Below are positions 45,159 to 57,220 of a stretch of DNA of 64,000 nucleotides, piece by piece. Positions within the stretch are counted from its first letter, which is position 1; every line of letters begins with the position of its first letter. Source of the stretch: Lineus longissimus (taxonomy: Eukaryota > Nemertea > Pilidiophora > Heteronemertea > Lineidae); the NCBI RefSeq assembly GCF_910592395.1, contig NC_088320.1, positions 2,976,001 through 3,040,000 of the forward strand. Reading direction: 5' to 3'. The notes under the pieces were generated by a model. The model was not told where the DNA came from. It made no database searches and saw only the letters and a list, made by a program, of their open reading frames with translations. The position numbers and the translations under genes are program-made.

Positions 45159-46491
45159 GACAGCGGCAGTGGTTAGTGTCCCAACAGTTAGAACGAGCTT
45201 CGACCGATGCTGAAACTTCTACTGTCCCCGATGTTCATTTCCCAACATTCATTTCCACGGTTCCGTTCAAGACAAGCTTCCACGGATCATATTCCGAATC
45301 AATAAATCAATCGATTGGTATTGAAATTGTAGTATATCTGCCATCAATAGACTCTATAGCTCAAACCAATATCTTTACGCTTTGATCGATTTGTGTTTGT
45401 CGACAGTGAGGTTGATGTTTGGCAACGACGGCTTCTTGTTTGCTTCCTGATCTGAGTATCCAGGCGCGAAAATCGCAATTTTTGTTCATGTGTTCATGAC
45501 AATGTATGACGACTTCAAAACACTAAATTTCCAGGCTCGTTTTTGATTGCGAATATCGCGAATAACCTTAAAAGAAATCGCCAAATTTTCGCGAATGGCA
45601 AAAATAGATAGGGGCGAAGATTATGCTGTTTACAGTTTAGTTTTGCCAGTGTCCATTTATTAAAACAGCAACCTTGAAGCTTACAAGGAAAATATAAGTT
45701 ACCACTGTTGGTATGCTCAAGTACACTGAATACTTGTGATACCTGCGCTAGCCTACATTGTTGAAAGAATCGCCGGTCAGTGAGTTGAACCAGGCTCTTG
45801 ACGCTGACTGGTGTGATGTAGAGAACGATATTCATGTTGTTAGCATTCTTTGAGTTGCAAGTTATCTTAACGGAAGGATTCTCGTTAGTTTTCCATGCAG
45901 TTACTCGCTTCTATGACTTTCGTAGCGCTGAAATTCCTGTGTGCCTTGAATTAAAAGGGGCACAAGAAAGGTGCGGGAAACAGTTTGTAGTAATAGCTAT
46001 TTTAATCTAGCGCTTTATTCGAAGCTCAACATTTTCCGAGCGGTTAAATGTTATCAAATGCATCTGGATGCAAGATTAGATTATCAATGATTACCGGGTA
46101 CCACCGAGGGGAATAGAGTTTATTACACACCCTCTTACGCTCCTTCCACAGACGAAGGTAAGAAATGCTGGGTCTGCGTTTTAAACTTCACAGTTCAATT
46201 ACGTCGTATTCTTTACTCGACCGACCTAAACTATTAAAGATAGTGCATGTACATGTATCTAATATATCCTTGGGCAATTGCTTTCGTTAACTTTCTTGTT
46301 TATCCACAGGTAGTGCATAGGTTCGTAAAAACGCTTTTGAACGATTTTGCATTGCACCACAAATGAAGAATGGGTTGGCGACACCGATTTTCATGATGTC
46401 ATGGTTCGGTTTGGCTTCCGCATAGAAGTTTACGAAGAGGTATCGGATAGGTAAAACGAGAGTATTTGCGTTGGTCGCAGGCGTCATCTGA
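45159..46491. other. Intergenic, no supported gene
   Basis: Only short open frames without domains are seen, for example 45515-45835 on the minus strand. I see no other structure. Confidence 0.35.
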
Positions 46492-47253
46492 CATTACCAG
46501 CTATTGCGGGCCTAGCCAATTAAGCCAATTAGTGCACCTGCTTAATTGGTCCTGGCAAGCCTAATGGAAAATGCATAGGAAATATCAATAAAGTTGGCTT
46601 TTTGGGCGGGGTGTTAAAATAATCCCAACTCCCGACTTCTGACACAATTCTATATATGTCTAGGTATTTACTGGCAAAATTTGGAGTGATTTGGATGGAA
46701 ATTCGATGTGTCCATCTATAGGTTGAAAATTTTGGTAAATCTGTAATGCTTCACTCGTAGCCCGTAGTGTAAATTCCTGAGAAAGTGGGTTTTGGGGGCT
46801 TTTCTAGCTGCGCTAGCTCCGAAACTATACATTTGATACAAACTCCCGACTTCAGACGTGGTTGATATAACTCTTAGGATTATCTTCCCAAGATTTCAGC
46901 TTTATTGGAGAAAAATTCATAGTGTCCATAGGGGGGTTGAAAATTGGAGGATTTTCAATTTTTTTCCCAACAAATATGCGAAAAATATTACTTTCCACCT
47001 AGAATTAATCAAAATTTCGCAAACTATCATAAAGTACTTCCTTGCAACAATCATTTGTGAAGCTTTCAAAACTTTTGGCTGATTTATTTGACCCTAAATC
47101 AGCAAAAACCAAACATTTTAGTGTTTGTATGCACCAATGCACAGGAGGCTAATTGCCAGATTAATTCACACCTTTCCAATCTCAAACAATAGGAATGATG
47201 GAGTCTCCCTCTATTCAAAACAGAGTGTGCTAGGCCCGCAATAGCTGGTAATG
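46492..47253. mobile_element. 762-bp element with perfect 25-bp terminal inverted repeats
   Basis: The ends at 46492-46516 and 47229-47253 are perfect reverse complements beginning CATTACCAGCTATTGCGGG. The interior holds two similar words, ACTCCCGACTTC, near 46628 and 46845 but no transposase. I could not identify a clear target-site duplication, so the exact borders and the superfamily stay open. Confidence 0.68.
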
Positions 47254-50200
47254 AATTATTTCGACGCAGTTTTGACCACACAGTACAACGACACATACGT
47301 TTATTAGGGGCGCTGGCGATTGGGTATGAGGCATGCTACATTGCCTTCCTTAGTATGAATGATTTATCATTGCCTCAAGCGAGCCATTGAGCACGTCCAA
47401 TCATCACGCGATCAACTATTTAGCTGCTCACCATCAGTTGATTTTATTACATCGCCCGCGCAATAAATCGCCTGTCACATGATCGCGGTCTAACAGATGT
47501 CATGGGTCGGCGGTCTCAGAATTTTTGAAGAATAAACACAAATTGCATGAGGCAGTGTTGAATGATTTCGCAAAAGAATAACAATGCAAACATGATGATG
47601 AAATAAAATATAAATAAACGTGTGGTCAGTTATTGATAGGGTTGCAAATATACTAATACGTGTTTGATGGGGGTTTGGGTGAACTATTGAGAGCTGATCA
47701 CTTCAACGATTGGAGTGAAAGATGGTTGAAGAGAGATGGGTCTGCCTCTTGTCTTAACCAGTGGTCATATTTATGTCTGCTCTCCGCTAAGTATTCTACA
47801 GACTAGGTTTCCTGAAAGGTTCAGCACTGCGTTAACACAGCCACAACATCATGCATTCCTATCAGTGGTCGGGATGGCAATCATTTTTCAAAGCGATTAT
47901 TAGTGTGTCTACACCTATTGTGCAACATCACCAGTATATCTAGTACCGGTATATGATATGTACCAAGAATAGCCTATTTTCTTCTCCACATGTACCAGTT
48001 ATTCACGAGAGTACCAGAAACCACATCTACATGAAAATGCGTAGGAGATTAATCTCTTGAAGTCTGGACACGCGCTCTTTGATTCGAGGCTTTGATTGCC
48101 GAACGGCTGTGTGAATTACGAGGAGGCGGGCGTGACTGGCCTGTCAAAGGTCGGATTACGGAACCAAGAATTATGTGTCGGTGTGCCAAGGGAAAGCTGA
48201 GAAAGGTGACGGATTCTTAGTCGTTATAGAAATGCCCTATTGCTTTGAATGAGGTTCTCTCATGTGTGAGAAAAAGCATTAACCGCCCCATTATTCTCGG
48301 CTGGTCGCTTACCGCACGAACTAGCTTGTTGTTATTGAGTTCGGCGACCCGGAGAGAGGAGATCGTCCATCAATATCCGGCCAGGTGTGAGAGGCACAAC
48401 CTGTCATGCTTGTCCGGACCTCGTCCCTAGGAATGGTCCTTTGGGATTGCATGGATCATGGCATGACAAATGGATGTTTAAGAAGAAATTGGCAGATGGA
48501 AAATATAGGAGGTCGTTGAACTGGGTCTTCCCATGGGGAAGTCATCTAACGATCGCTGATATGCTATGGGCAGTGGTTTCTGATGATGATGATGATGAGA
48601 TGTTATGAAAGTTTGTGGCTGAGCGGTTTTCAGTTTTCTGTCCGATTGACAATGATCACAAAAATCGATTAGATGTTGTGCCAAAAATGAGTAGCTGGAG
48701 CTTTTTGCTACCATTGGAGCCTTTGCCGAAAGAATTAATAAAATAGGCGTACCACTTAATTGCAAAAATGCAAATGTGGATATGTGACACTATCATTGCA
48801 AATTACTGTTAGATACTCTGTCTTATTCTGGGACAACCCATATAATATGCAATGAATGCATGAAGACCATACAATATGTGCCATCAAACACCAGCAAATA
48901 ACGTGCCTGAGCTCGCAACCCAGCGTTCCACAGACACAATAAATTATATAGAGCTCTATTGAATGTCTAGGTAGCGAATATATTTGACTGATTGATACTT
49001 AACATTTAGATTGCAGAGCCATGATTGGGATGATTGGACGGAGTGGACTGGCTGACGGCCCCCACTGAGCCGCACTGATATTGCCATATCAGTATCAGCT
49101 GGAAAATTTAATCGGACTCGGGCGTACTAAAGAGTGCACGGGTGATTTGGAGGACTGGCTGGTTGCCAGCATGGGTCGGATAAGCTAAGGAGAAACCCGT
49201 GTTTACAGAAAGCTCCAATAATTATAGGCCAAGCTAAAAGACATTGCTATGATTTCGTTGTGTCATCACAGTTTAAGTTTGTCTTGAGACTCGTGTAAAA
49301 TGCATATGTTTGCTTGTCTTAAACTTTACAGTCAGGTACTCTACTGCATATATTTGTTTCATTAATATACTGTTTGAATCGTTGTCGACGTAACATTTCT
49401 GATTTGCTTGCACCGTGTAATCTTTGTTACGCGTCGATTTCCCTGCAACACCACCGAAAGCTTTACAGAGGGATAAAATCAATACTTGCTGGAATCATTA
49501 GCTCAGAGAAGTCGATCCCAGCATCCAAGATCACATCAGTCTTCCTCGGCAATTAACACAGCCAACTCGCTAATTGAGCAATTATCGGCTTGCATTGTGT
49601 GAGGCTGGAAAGTTGCGATATGGCGGTTGCAACACTTGTTGGTATGAATGGGAAGGCTTGGTGTCAAATTGTTGGATGAAGTACATGCTTCAGTGTTATG
49701 GATGGCAATCTTAGTAATGGAAGACAAGAAGGTTACGCTATCAGCGTATTGAATATTGACTTGGGTAGAAGTGTATTGGAGTTGGAGGGTCAACAACATC
49801 CTCCGCAGGGCACCTCTGGTGTTTTACTTAACTGCAAGGGGCGTCCACTTAACAACGACAACTTTGAAGTGTAAGTGTAAAGGAGTCTCGGTCAAGGGTG
49901 CCACTGCTGATACAGGTCAGATACTATGCTTAAGTGGACATTCCCTTAGGTTTCCCTCTCCAGTACATAGTGTCAGCGTAACACAACACGATGTCGGACT
50001 GAGAAGGCAGAGAACAGAAAGAAGATGACCATACTGAAAATAAATCTATTTCGGTTGTCCTATTTGCTTTGGTCGACGTACATGCACAACCAGCTTGTTT
50101 ATTTGGGGCAACTATAATGAAACATCAAAGAAGGGATCCCTCGCGAATACGGGAGATGATTAGAGTTCCAACGCAATTAGCAATATGATAGCTACGATTG

Positions 50201-53200
50201 TGACCCTTGGGACATCCTCTTCAACGCTAGATATATACTCGCCTTCCAATTGTGAGTGTGTAGGTCTTTGGAAGACATATTCATATTGAATGTAAATTAT
50301 GATCAAAACGCCAACACAACCTGCTCGTTTGTCGTATGGGTTGATCGTAGGTATGAGTATCATTAGATAAATGGTGACTTTAGTTTCAACTCTACGATGC
50401 AGACAAATGGTCCATGTTATCAGACCTTGATGTCAGTTCACATGAAAACTGTCTCAAGGAGCCAACTTTTAGCATAAAATACTAGTTCATCACACCATGA
50501 CCCGTGCCTAAAAAAGGGTCGATGTGATAGGTGTTTAGCTCAAAGAGACGTAAGAGTGGGGACTCCATTGCTAATCGAAAAACAGAGAACACAATACAGT
50601 CATATGCCCAGTTCATTATTACAATTTCCTGATGCAATGTGTAATTAGTGCGACTGCAACCGTTGGGACTCCATGATTACATCAGTGAAGACACGGAGCA
50701 TATCATAATCTGACATTGCCAACATTCGCTGAGTAAAAATGTGACATGGTCATAGTCCGACTTTATCAACAACCGCAAGCAAGCTACATGCATGAAACCG
50801 CATTTTTCAATGGAGCTGCTGTTCAAAACATCCTCTCAGTGTAAAGTTAAATGCACAGTTTCAAGACTCTACTATATCCCAACTTTAATTTCGGTATTCA
50901 AGCTGCCTTGACATTGTCAACGGAAGGAAGGTTAAACTGTCTGGGAAATTTGAGCACAAGGCTAACTTAACCATAAATCACAAAGCCAGTGCACATGTGC
51001 ACTTGCCTCCCTAACTGCGGCACAAGGCTAACGCTGCCATTAATCTCAAAAGCCCGTTCATTAAGTACACTCCGCCACCCCTCATCCGAGCTAGCACTTA
51101 ACTGTTTTCACTAAGATGGATCTACTATTCCAGATAATCATGTCTTCACTCCAATTCCCATCGATCGCTAAGCAGTAACTGCATTCGCGCTGGTTATTTG
51201 ATTTGAGTCCCCCGGGAGCTTCCTTCAATCACATTACAGCATGTGCTAGCATGATGGAGCAAGTTTTCTGTAAATGATTCAAAAGTGCAGGCAATGGAAA
51301 TTTTTCCTCATTGACCCTCTCCCGCACGCCAGCCCTCCTGTCCCTCATGCAGGGTGAGCCGCCGACTGTGATCTCTTCACTGATTCCTGCCTTCCAGTGA
51401 GGTTGTACAGTAGAAAAAAGATATAATTCAGAATCACATCTATGTTTCATTGCAGCTTTATCAATGCACTGCTATCTGAAGTCGAAGGGCCAGGTTTACG
51501 ATTAGGGCAAAGGTAAGGGCTTGGTTTCGGGTTGCAGTAGTATCACAGCCAACCAACGTTTAAGGTCCGCTCGGGGTTCACTGCAGCTTAGAATGAGGAT
51601 GATGTGAAAATACGCTGTCCGGAACTTTCGTGGGGAAAAGAAAATTCGCGGACCTCTCCACTACTGGTCTCAACAACTGATCCACCACACACTACCTCCA
51701 AACATCAACTGATCCACCACACACTACCTCCAAACATCAGACGCTACAAACCATCACATCCCGGTCACCAACGATATCGAAAGCTTGCAGCTTCCACCTG
51801 TTTCCATGGTAACCGTGTGCCGCCTCATTTCACCTCGCAGAAAAGCGCGTTATTGGTAGTCTCCGATCTTCAAGTTGAAACGAGTGAGCTATTGTGAGGG
51901 CGTCGTTGGATGAAGGAATTCAAGTAGACTAAAGCTTTCATGACGTAAATATATATTCCTTCCTCGAGGCCAAAGGTCTGTGGACTAGCGGAAGAGAATG
52001 CCGGGCCGTCAATAGAAAAGGCTCCACGCCGGCTGTTGACCTCACCCACCTTCAAGATGAAGCGAGAAATCAAAACTGTGAGGGCATGTCTAAGTGGTAG
52101 TAGATTATTCACCTTAGATAACATGTAGCCAATGTCGATTAATGGTAATGTTAAGCGAAATGAAACTTCGTGCTGGTTCTAAATTTTGACGCGATCAAGT
52201 TTCAGTAGCGGGTTCTTTTTTACGAAGTGGGTTGCTGACCCAACGCTAAACCCTCCTCCTTCTTCCATCCCAGTCTTGGGACTGGCTGCCACATGTCGTT
52301 AAATGCAAAGCAGGGGGTGTTACAATGATGTTACAATAACGGCTACTGTCATTACTCGTTCGCACGCCTTCTATTAAAAGCACGTTTCGAGCGTAGGTGG
52401 CCTCGTGCATTGAGCAAAATTACCATTAGATGGGAATGCCAAGTCTCGGAGGCATTGATGACAATGATGTTAACGTAGTGTTTGGAACACTACACTTACA
52501 TGAACTGCAATCAATGCGTTTTCCACATCGGTGATAAGTTTAAACAGAGGTTTATAATTCCAAGTTTTTTCTCAACTTCGAACGTGTTTACTCTCGTATT
52601 TTCTTCCTCACTGTGTTACACATGGGAACATGATCCTGCGTTGATGCGCATGTGCACTGATGCAAATCTTGCAATTCAAATCCAATCGCTTATAGTTTAC
52701 AGTTTTTCATAATGCAACCCTCTGGGAAATCATATATCTCTTTAGTTTCACTTCGATGAGTCTGACTTGAATTATGTTAACAATAAATGTTTCATTTGTC
52801 ATGTTTTTTTGTTGAAATCAAAAATGTATTGAAGCTGACATTGTTCAGCTCTATCGGATCTGCACAACACTGATATATTCGCTGATTCGCCGCGAATGCA
52901 CAAACTGTCCAGCCAAACTTTAAATGTGATTGCTTTTCCAAGAATTGAAGTCCACCATTCGATGACAGGTGAATAGGCTGATTAACACACTCTGTTGACA
53001 TGGAAACAACATTTTCTGATGTATGTGTATACTATTCATGATACCCTTAGGAGTTCACGTCTCGTCAATAAACTATAAATCCGTTTTTACACCATGGGGA
53101 TTGAAATATTGATAAAAGGTACGCTGAACGCCCTTTTGTGAAATTGATATTGAAGTTGGTATCAATGCTTGCTTTCTTGCTAGCTTCAAGGATTTATGCT

Positions 53201-53851
53201 TAGTCAATTCAATGTGTACGAATCAATGTAATCGGTGTTGGCAGCATCAGCGCCTTTCCGTTTAGATGGTCTGTATTTTTCAATGCCGTTGTGTATACTA
53301 ATATGAATAGTAATTGCCAAGTTTCGGCAAATTTGCGTGCAAATTGACTACACAACTGCAATGGTTTTTTCTGTGTACCTAAGGCAACCACACTGCCACA
53401 TCCATGAAAAGCCATCAATCGATTTGATGGATTAATTCAAGAAGAACCTTTTTCACGCCTGTGCCGTAAAAAAACTCCGTCTTCTCAAAACCGTTAGCGT
53501 GCTGAAATGAGAAGCAACGCGCCAATTTATTACACCATCTCCAACGGGGCTGACAAGTGTGATTGGTATCAATTATGTTTTGAATGTACGATCAATCAAA
53601 AGTGCTTTTATTTCATTGATCTTGTGGTGAATGGATTGGAAGTTGGAGTGTTGAATACGGAATCGAGTGAAGTGATTTAATGTCGTCAATGCTTCAAGTG
53701 AATCCACGCAAAAAGTGGTGTGGTAGCAGCTAGAGAGGTAGTTAAGATTCGTTCTGGCTTACGGTTCCACAGATTGTAGCGCTGGTTGAGCTTTGGAGTG
53801 CACTTTTTGTCTGTTGAAAAGTAACAATGAGCTTTTCCGTGATTCATCGAT
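47254..53851. other. Gene-poor interval before the tRNA array
   Basis: I see no supported protein gene. A perfect 32-base direct duplication lies at 51674-51705 and 51706-51737. A GATGAT run is at 48581-48597. Open frames such as 49756-50028 and 51604-51897 have no recognisable domain. Confidence 0.4.
51674..51737 (+). repeat. Perfect 32-bp tandem duplication
   Basis: Two identical adjacent 32-base copies begin CAACTGATCCACCACACAC. It looks like a simple recent slippage or duplication event in non-coding DNA. Confidence 0.85.
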
Positions 53852-53936
53852 CTCTCTGTAGCTCAGTTGGTAGAGCGGGGGACTGTAGTTGGTAAAGGGT
53901 ATCCCTAGGTCACTGGTTCGAATCCGGTCGGAGAGA
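53852..53936 (+). tRNA. tRNA-Tyr(GUA), copy 1, with 12-nt intron
   Basis: The cloverleaf folds fully. The acceptor stem is CTCTCTG with CGGAGAG, the D arm GCTC/GAGC, the anticodon stem GGGGA with TCCCT, and the T arm ACTGG-TTCGAAT-CCGGT, with A73 at 53936. The anticodon GTA is at 53885-53887. A 12-base intron (TTGGTAAAGGGT, 53889-53900) interrupts after position 37, the canonical place for tRNA-Tyr introns. The mature length before CCA is 73. The A box and B box are intact. A T-rich run follows as a Pol III terminator. Copies 2-4 have the same mature sequence. Confidence 0.97.
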
Positions 53937-54815
53937 TATTTTCGATATTTTTTTTAAAAAAAATTGTCAGCCACATGGCCTGCCATTATTTTTTTTCTTC
54001 ATAATTTATTTTCTTTTGGGGGGAATACAATAAAACTTTGCTTCCCTTAGCTTTAATCTATTTCTAAGAAAATCGTTTACACTAAAATCATCTCCTATAA
54101 CTTGCCTGTTTTCTCTTGAACTTGGAAAAAGAACGAAACGAAGTTACATTATCATTCCATTTTCTACATGTGACGAAATAGGTGGTTGGAAAATGAAGGG
54201 CTCCGAACGGTCATAATAATGATGTTATATTTCACTCAGACAGATACGGGCCTGGTTGGAGCTCGCACTGTCACCAGAATTCGACGACTACACAGCATGA
54301 CAAACGCTTTCTGATGCCTCCTTCCCGCCACTGGCAATTACATCGTGAGGATGTCAATTAGCCCGACATCCATAACTGGAAATGTCAGAGTTGATGAGTG
54401 GATGTCTCCACCTGTAGCTCAGTGCCGCATCCCGAAGAGGCCGCCTTAAATGTCATGGAACAACCGGGAACAACATTGCGGCAATTGATCATGAAGAACA
54501 CTGTGGTTGTCAAGTCATGCCCAGTTGTCCTTGACTGCAGTATACACACCCACATGACTTTTTGATATGAATCTTTATTTCTTTCAACAGCAAGCAATGA
54601 GCTCGCCAAACATTTATTGATCTCCATGTAGCCCAGTGCTTAGTCAGCATTCCAAGCCGGCCCTCGTGGCAGTGGGCGAGATAGCATTGTGGCTATGAAC
54701 AGTATGTCATGCCATGGCTCCTATTGTCCTTGAGAAAGACACACACCAAGCCGGCTTTGGAGTGCACTTTTATTCTTTTGATAAGTAGCAATGAGCTTAT
54801 CTGTAAATCAACGAT

Positions 54816-54900
54816 CTCTCTGTAGCTCAGTTGGTAGAGCGGGGGACTGTAGTTGGTAAAAGCCATCCCTAGGTCACTGGTTCGAATCCGGTCGGAGAGA
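54816..54900 (+). tRNA. tRNA-Tyr(GUA), copy 2, with 12-nt intron
   Basis: The mature sequence is the same as copy 1; the intron is TTGGTAAAAGCC. Pol III promoter boxes are intact and a T-rich run follows. The flanking DNA is shared with copies 3 and 4 over hundreds of bases, so the array arose by duplication of a larger unit. A stretch around 54385-54627 between copies 1 and 2 is not part of the shared unit. Confidence 0.97.
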
Positions 54901-55271
54901 TATTTTTGTTATTTTTTTAAAAGAAATTGTTAGCCACATGGCCTGCCATTATTTTTTTCTTCATAATTTATTTTCTTTCGGGGGGAATACAATAAAACTT
55001 TGCTTCCCTTAGCTTTAATCTATTTCTAAGAAAATCGTTTACACTAAAATCATCTACATATAACTTGCCTGTTTCGATCTCCATGTAGCCCAGTGCTTAG
55101 TCAGCATTCCAAGCCGGCCCTCGTGGCAGTGGGCGAGATAGCATTGTGGCTATGAACAGTATGGTATGCCATGGCTCCTATTGTCCTTGAGAAAGACACA
55201 CACCAAGCCGGCTTTGGAGTGCACTTTTATTCTTTTGATAAGTAGCAATGAGCTTATAGGTATTCAACGAT

Positions 55272-55356
55272 CTCTCTGTAGCTCAGTTGGTAGAGCGGGG
55301 GACTGTAGTTGGTAAAAGCCATCCCTAGGTCACTGGTTCGAATCCGGTCGGAGAGA
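55272..55356 (+). tRNA. tRNA-Tyr(GUA), copy 3, with 12-nt intron
   Basis: It is identical to copy 2 including the intron and lies exactly 456 bases downstream, one repeat unit. The terminator run and downstream flank are also the same, which points to a very recent duplication or to gene conversion. Confidence 0.97.
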
Positions 55357-55666
55357 TATTTTTGTTATTTTTTTAAAAGAAATTGTTAGCCACATGGCCT
55401 GCCATTATTTTTTTCTTCATAATTTATTTTCTTTCGGGGGGAATACAATAAAACTTTGCTTCCCTTAGCTTTAATCTATTTCTAAGAAAATCGTTTACAC
55501 TAAAATCATCTACATATAACTTGCCTGTTTCGATCTCCATGTAGCCCAGTGCTTAGTCAGCATCCAAGCCGGCCCTCGTGGCAGTGGGTGAGATAGCATT
55601 GTGGCAATGAACAGTATGGTATGCCATGGCTCCTATTGTCCTTGAGAAAGACACACACCAACCCGG

Positions 55667-55831
55667 TGTAAAAGTAAAAAGTGTCCCCCCCTAGAAAAAG
55701 TGTCCGGGCCTATTGTATTCTGACAGATTATGGCATATGGTTCTATAGAGGCAATGACCGTCAATAGCTCAGCGCATAATAGAATCCTTTGTTCCCGGAC
55801 ATTTTATCCTAGGACATTTTAAACTTCTACA
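55667..55831. mobile_element. 165-bp MITE inserted in the tRNA array, flanked by CCGG
   Basis: It has CCGG at 55663-55666 and 55832-55835. The ends are TGTAAAAGTAAAAAGTGTCC and the complement of TGTAGAAGTTTAAAATGTCC. The other array units read ACCAAGCCGGCTTTGG at this place with a single CCGG, which is an empty site. It shares TGTA ends and target with families A and B but differs inside, so I call it family C. Confidence 0.88.
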
Positions 55832-55896
55832 CCGGCTTTGGAGAGCACTTTTATTCTTTTGATAAGTAACAATGAGCTTTTCAGCATGTCAACGAT

Positions 55897-55981
55897 CTCT
55901 CTGTAGCTCAGTTGGTAGAGCGGGGGACTGTAGTTGGGAAAGGCTATCCCTAGGTCACTGGTTCGAATCCGGTCGGAGAGA
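55897..55981 (+). tRNA. tRNA-Tyr(GUA), copy 4, with 12-nt intron
   Basis: The mature sequence is the same; the intron is TTGGGAAAGGCT, differing from the other copies. Spacing from copy 3 is 625 bases, which is the 456-base unit plus the 165-bp MITE and its 4-base duplication at 55667-55835. A downstream T-rich run is present. Confidence 0.97.
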
Positions 55982-56281
55982 CATTTTCGTTATTTTTTAA
56001 AAAGAAATTGATAGCCACATGGCCTGACATTATTTTTTTTCTTCATAATTCATTTTCTTTCGGGGGGAATACAATAAAACTTCGCTTCCCTTACTTTAAT
56101 CTATTTCTAAGAAAATCGTTCACACTAAAATCATCTCCTATAACTTGCCTGTTTTCTCTTGAACTTGGAAAAAGAAAGAAAAGAAGTTACATTATCATTC
56201 CATTTTCTGCATGTGACGAATATAGGTGGATGGAAAACGAAGGGATGCACGGAGATGGGAATCCCGGATATTATTGACGGG

Positions 56282-57220
56282 TATTGACGGGAGCCTGGAA
56301 GCAGTTGTGGATGGCACATCGCTTCATTTGACGTGACATAGTGCCGGATAATATTGCAGGAAACATTTTGATGCGTCATGGGAATAACCACTGGATAGTG
56401 CCGATAGCATCTGGCATAAAAAAAGAACTCTTATTGTTCGATGTAGCACTTGTGATAATACTAGACGACACAAAATAGATTGTGCACTTTTGAATTTGAA
56501 TAATTCCCGAACAGTACAATTACGTGTAAAAAATTACAACTTCCCGGCCACATGAAGCTGAGAGCAACGTGTGTTTCCTCCAGTTTGTTTGGTCTCAATA
56601 CCATTAGTTACTGCGCGATGGCAAGCTTACATCTTTCGATACTTCAGCAATCGACAAGGTTGTTAGTAAGTGACTGAGCACTGTTCAAACTCTCATACCA
56701 CATTTATAATGCATCCCTACTGAGATTTCTTCAAAAGTGTCGCGGAAAGCGACCTTGCCGCCGGATGTTACCCCATCTTGGATCGATATGCCGCCGGATG
56801 TTACCCCATCTTGGATCGATATGTTGATGAGGTATCATCAGAGCAGTGAATTCGATTCGACGTCCTTTAGCGGCCATATCCATCCTGATAACGCTGTAGT
56901 AATCTCATCTTTTTGCTGATCAGTGTTCACTGCCTAATCAAGATGGTACATCGCTTCTGGGTTTCGGATATAGATCGCAGACGAGGGAAACGTGTTATTC
57001 TTTTCTATGATAAGTGCGTCACGGGTAGAGTAATGTTGATGGTTCGTAAGAATTTAAAGAAAGACTAAGATTCGTACCTCCTTTCGGACTTCTTGTCTAT
57101 TTACTCTTTTCAGAAGCAACCCGCTGAACACGAACCAATGAGAAAGACTGCTGAGGTCACGTGATGTAATGACTTGCTGTAGACATCCTGCTTGGTCTAT
57201 GCAGACAGGGATAATGTGTC
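56282..57220. other. Intergenic with a 33-bp duplication; possible promoter at its end
   Basis: A perfect 33-base tandem duplication begins CCGCCGGATGTTACC at 56758 and 56791. The last 100 bases before 57221 include GTCACGTGATG and could belong to the promoter of the single-pass membrane protein gene. I see no supported exon. Confidence 0.4.

Larger units (their letters stand above)
54621..56110 (+). repeat. 456-bp tandem unit carrying the tRNA-Tyr genes
   Basis: The segment beginning GATCTCCATGTAGCCCAGTG occurs at about 54621, 55077 and 55533, each followed by a tRNA. The part after each tRNA, including GGGGGGAATACAATAAAAC, is shared by all four genes; copy 1 has a matching downstream part at 53937-54130. 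The unit is non-coding apart from the tRNA. The open frame at 56008-56277 is a reading of this repeat and not a protein gene. Confidence 0.85.

Noticed and set aside
54385-54660. Possible additional tRNA-like sequence between copies 1 and 2 (CCTGTAGCTCAGTGC and CATGTAGCCCAGTGC words)
   Set aside because: The words look like a D arm, but I cannot fold a cloverleaf or find a T arm, so no tRNA is called.
56008-56277. Open frame after tRNA copy 4
   Set aside because: It lies in the 456-bp tandem repeat; matching parts after the other tRNAs do not keep the frame open.
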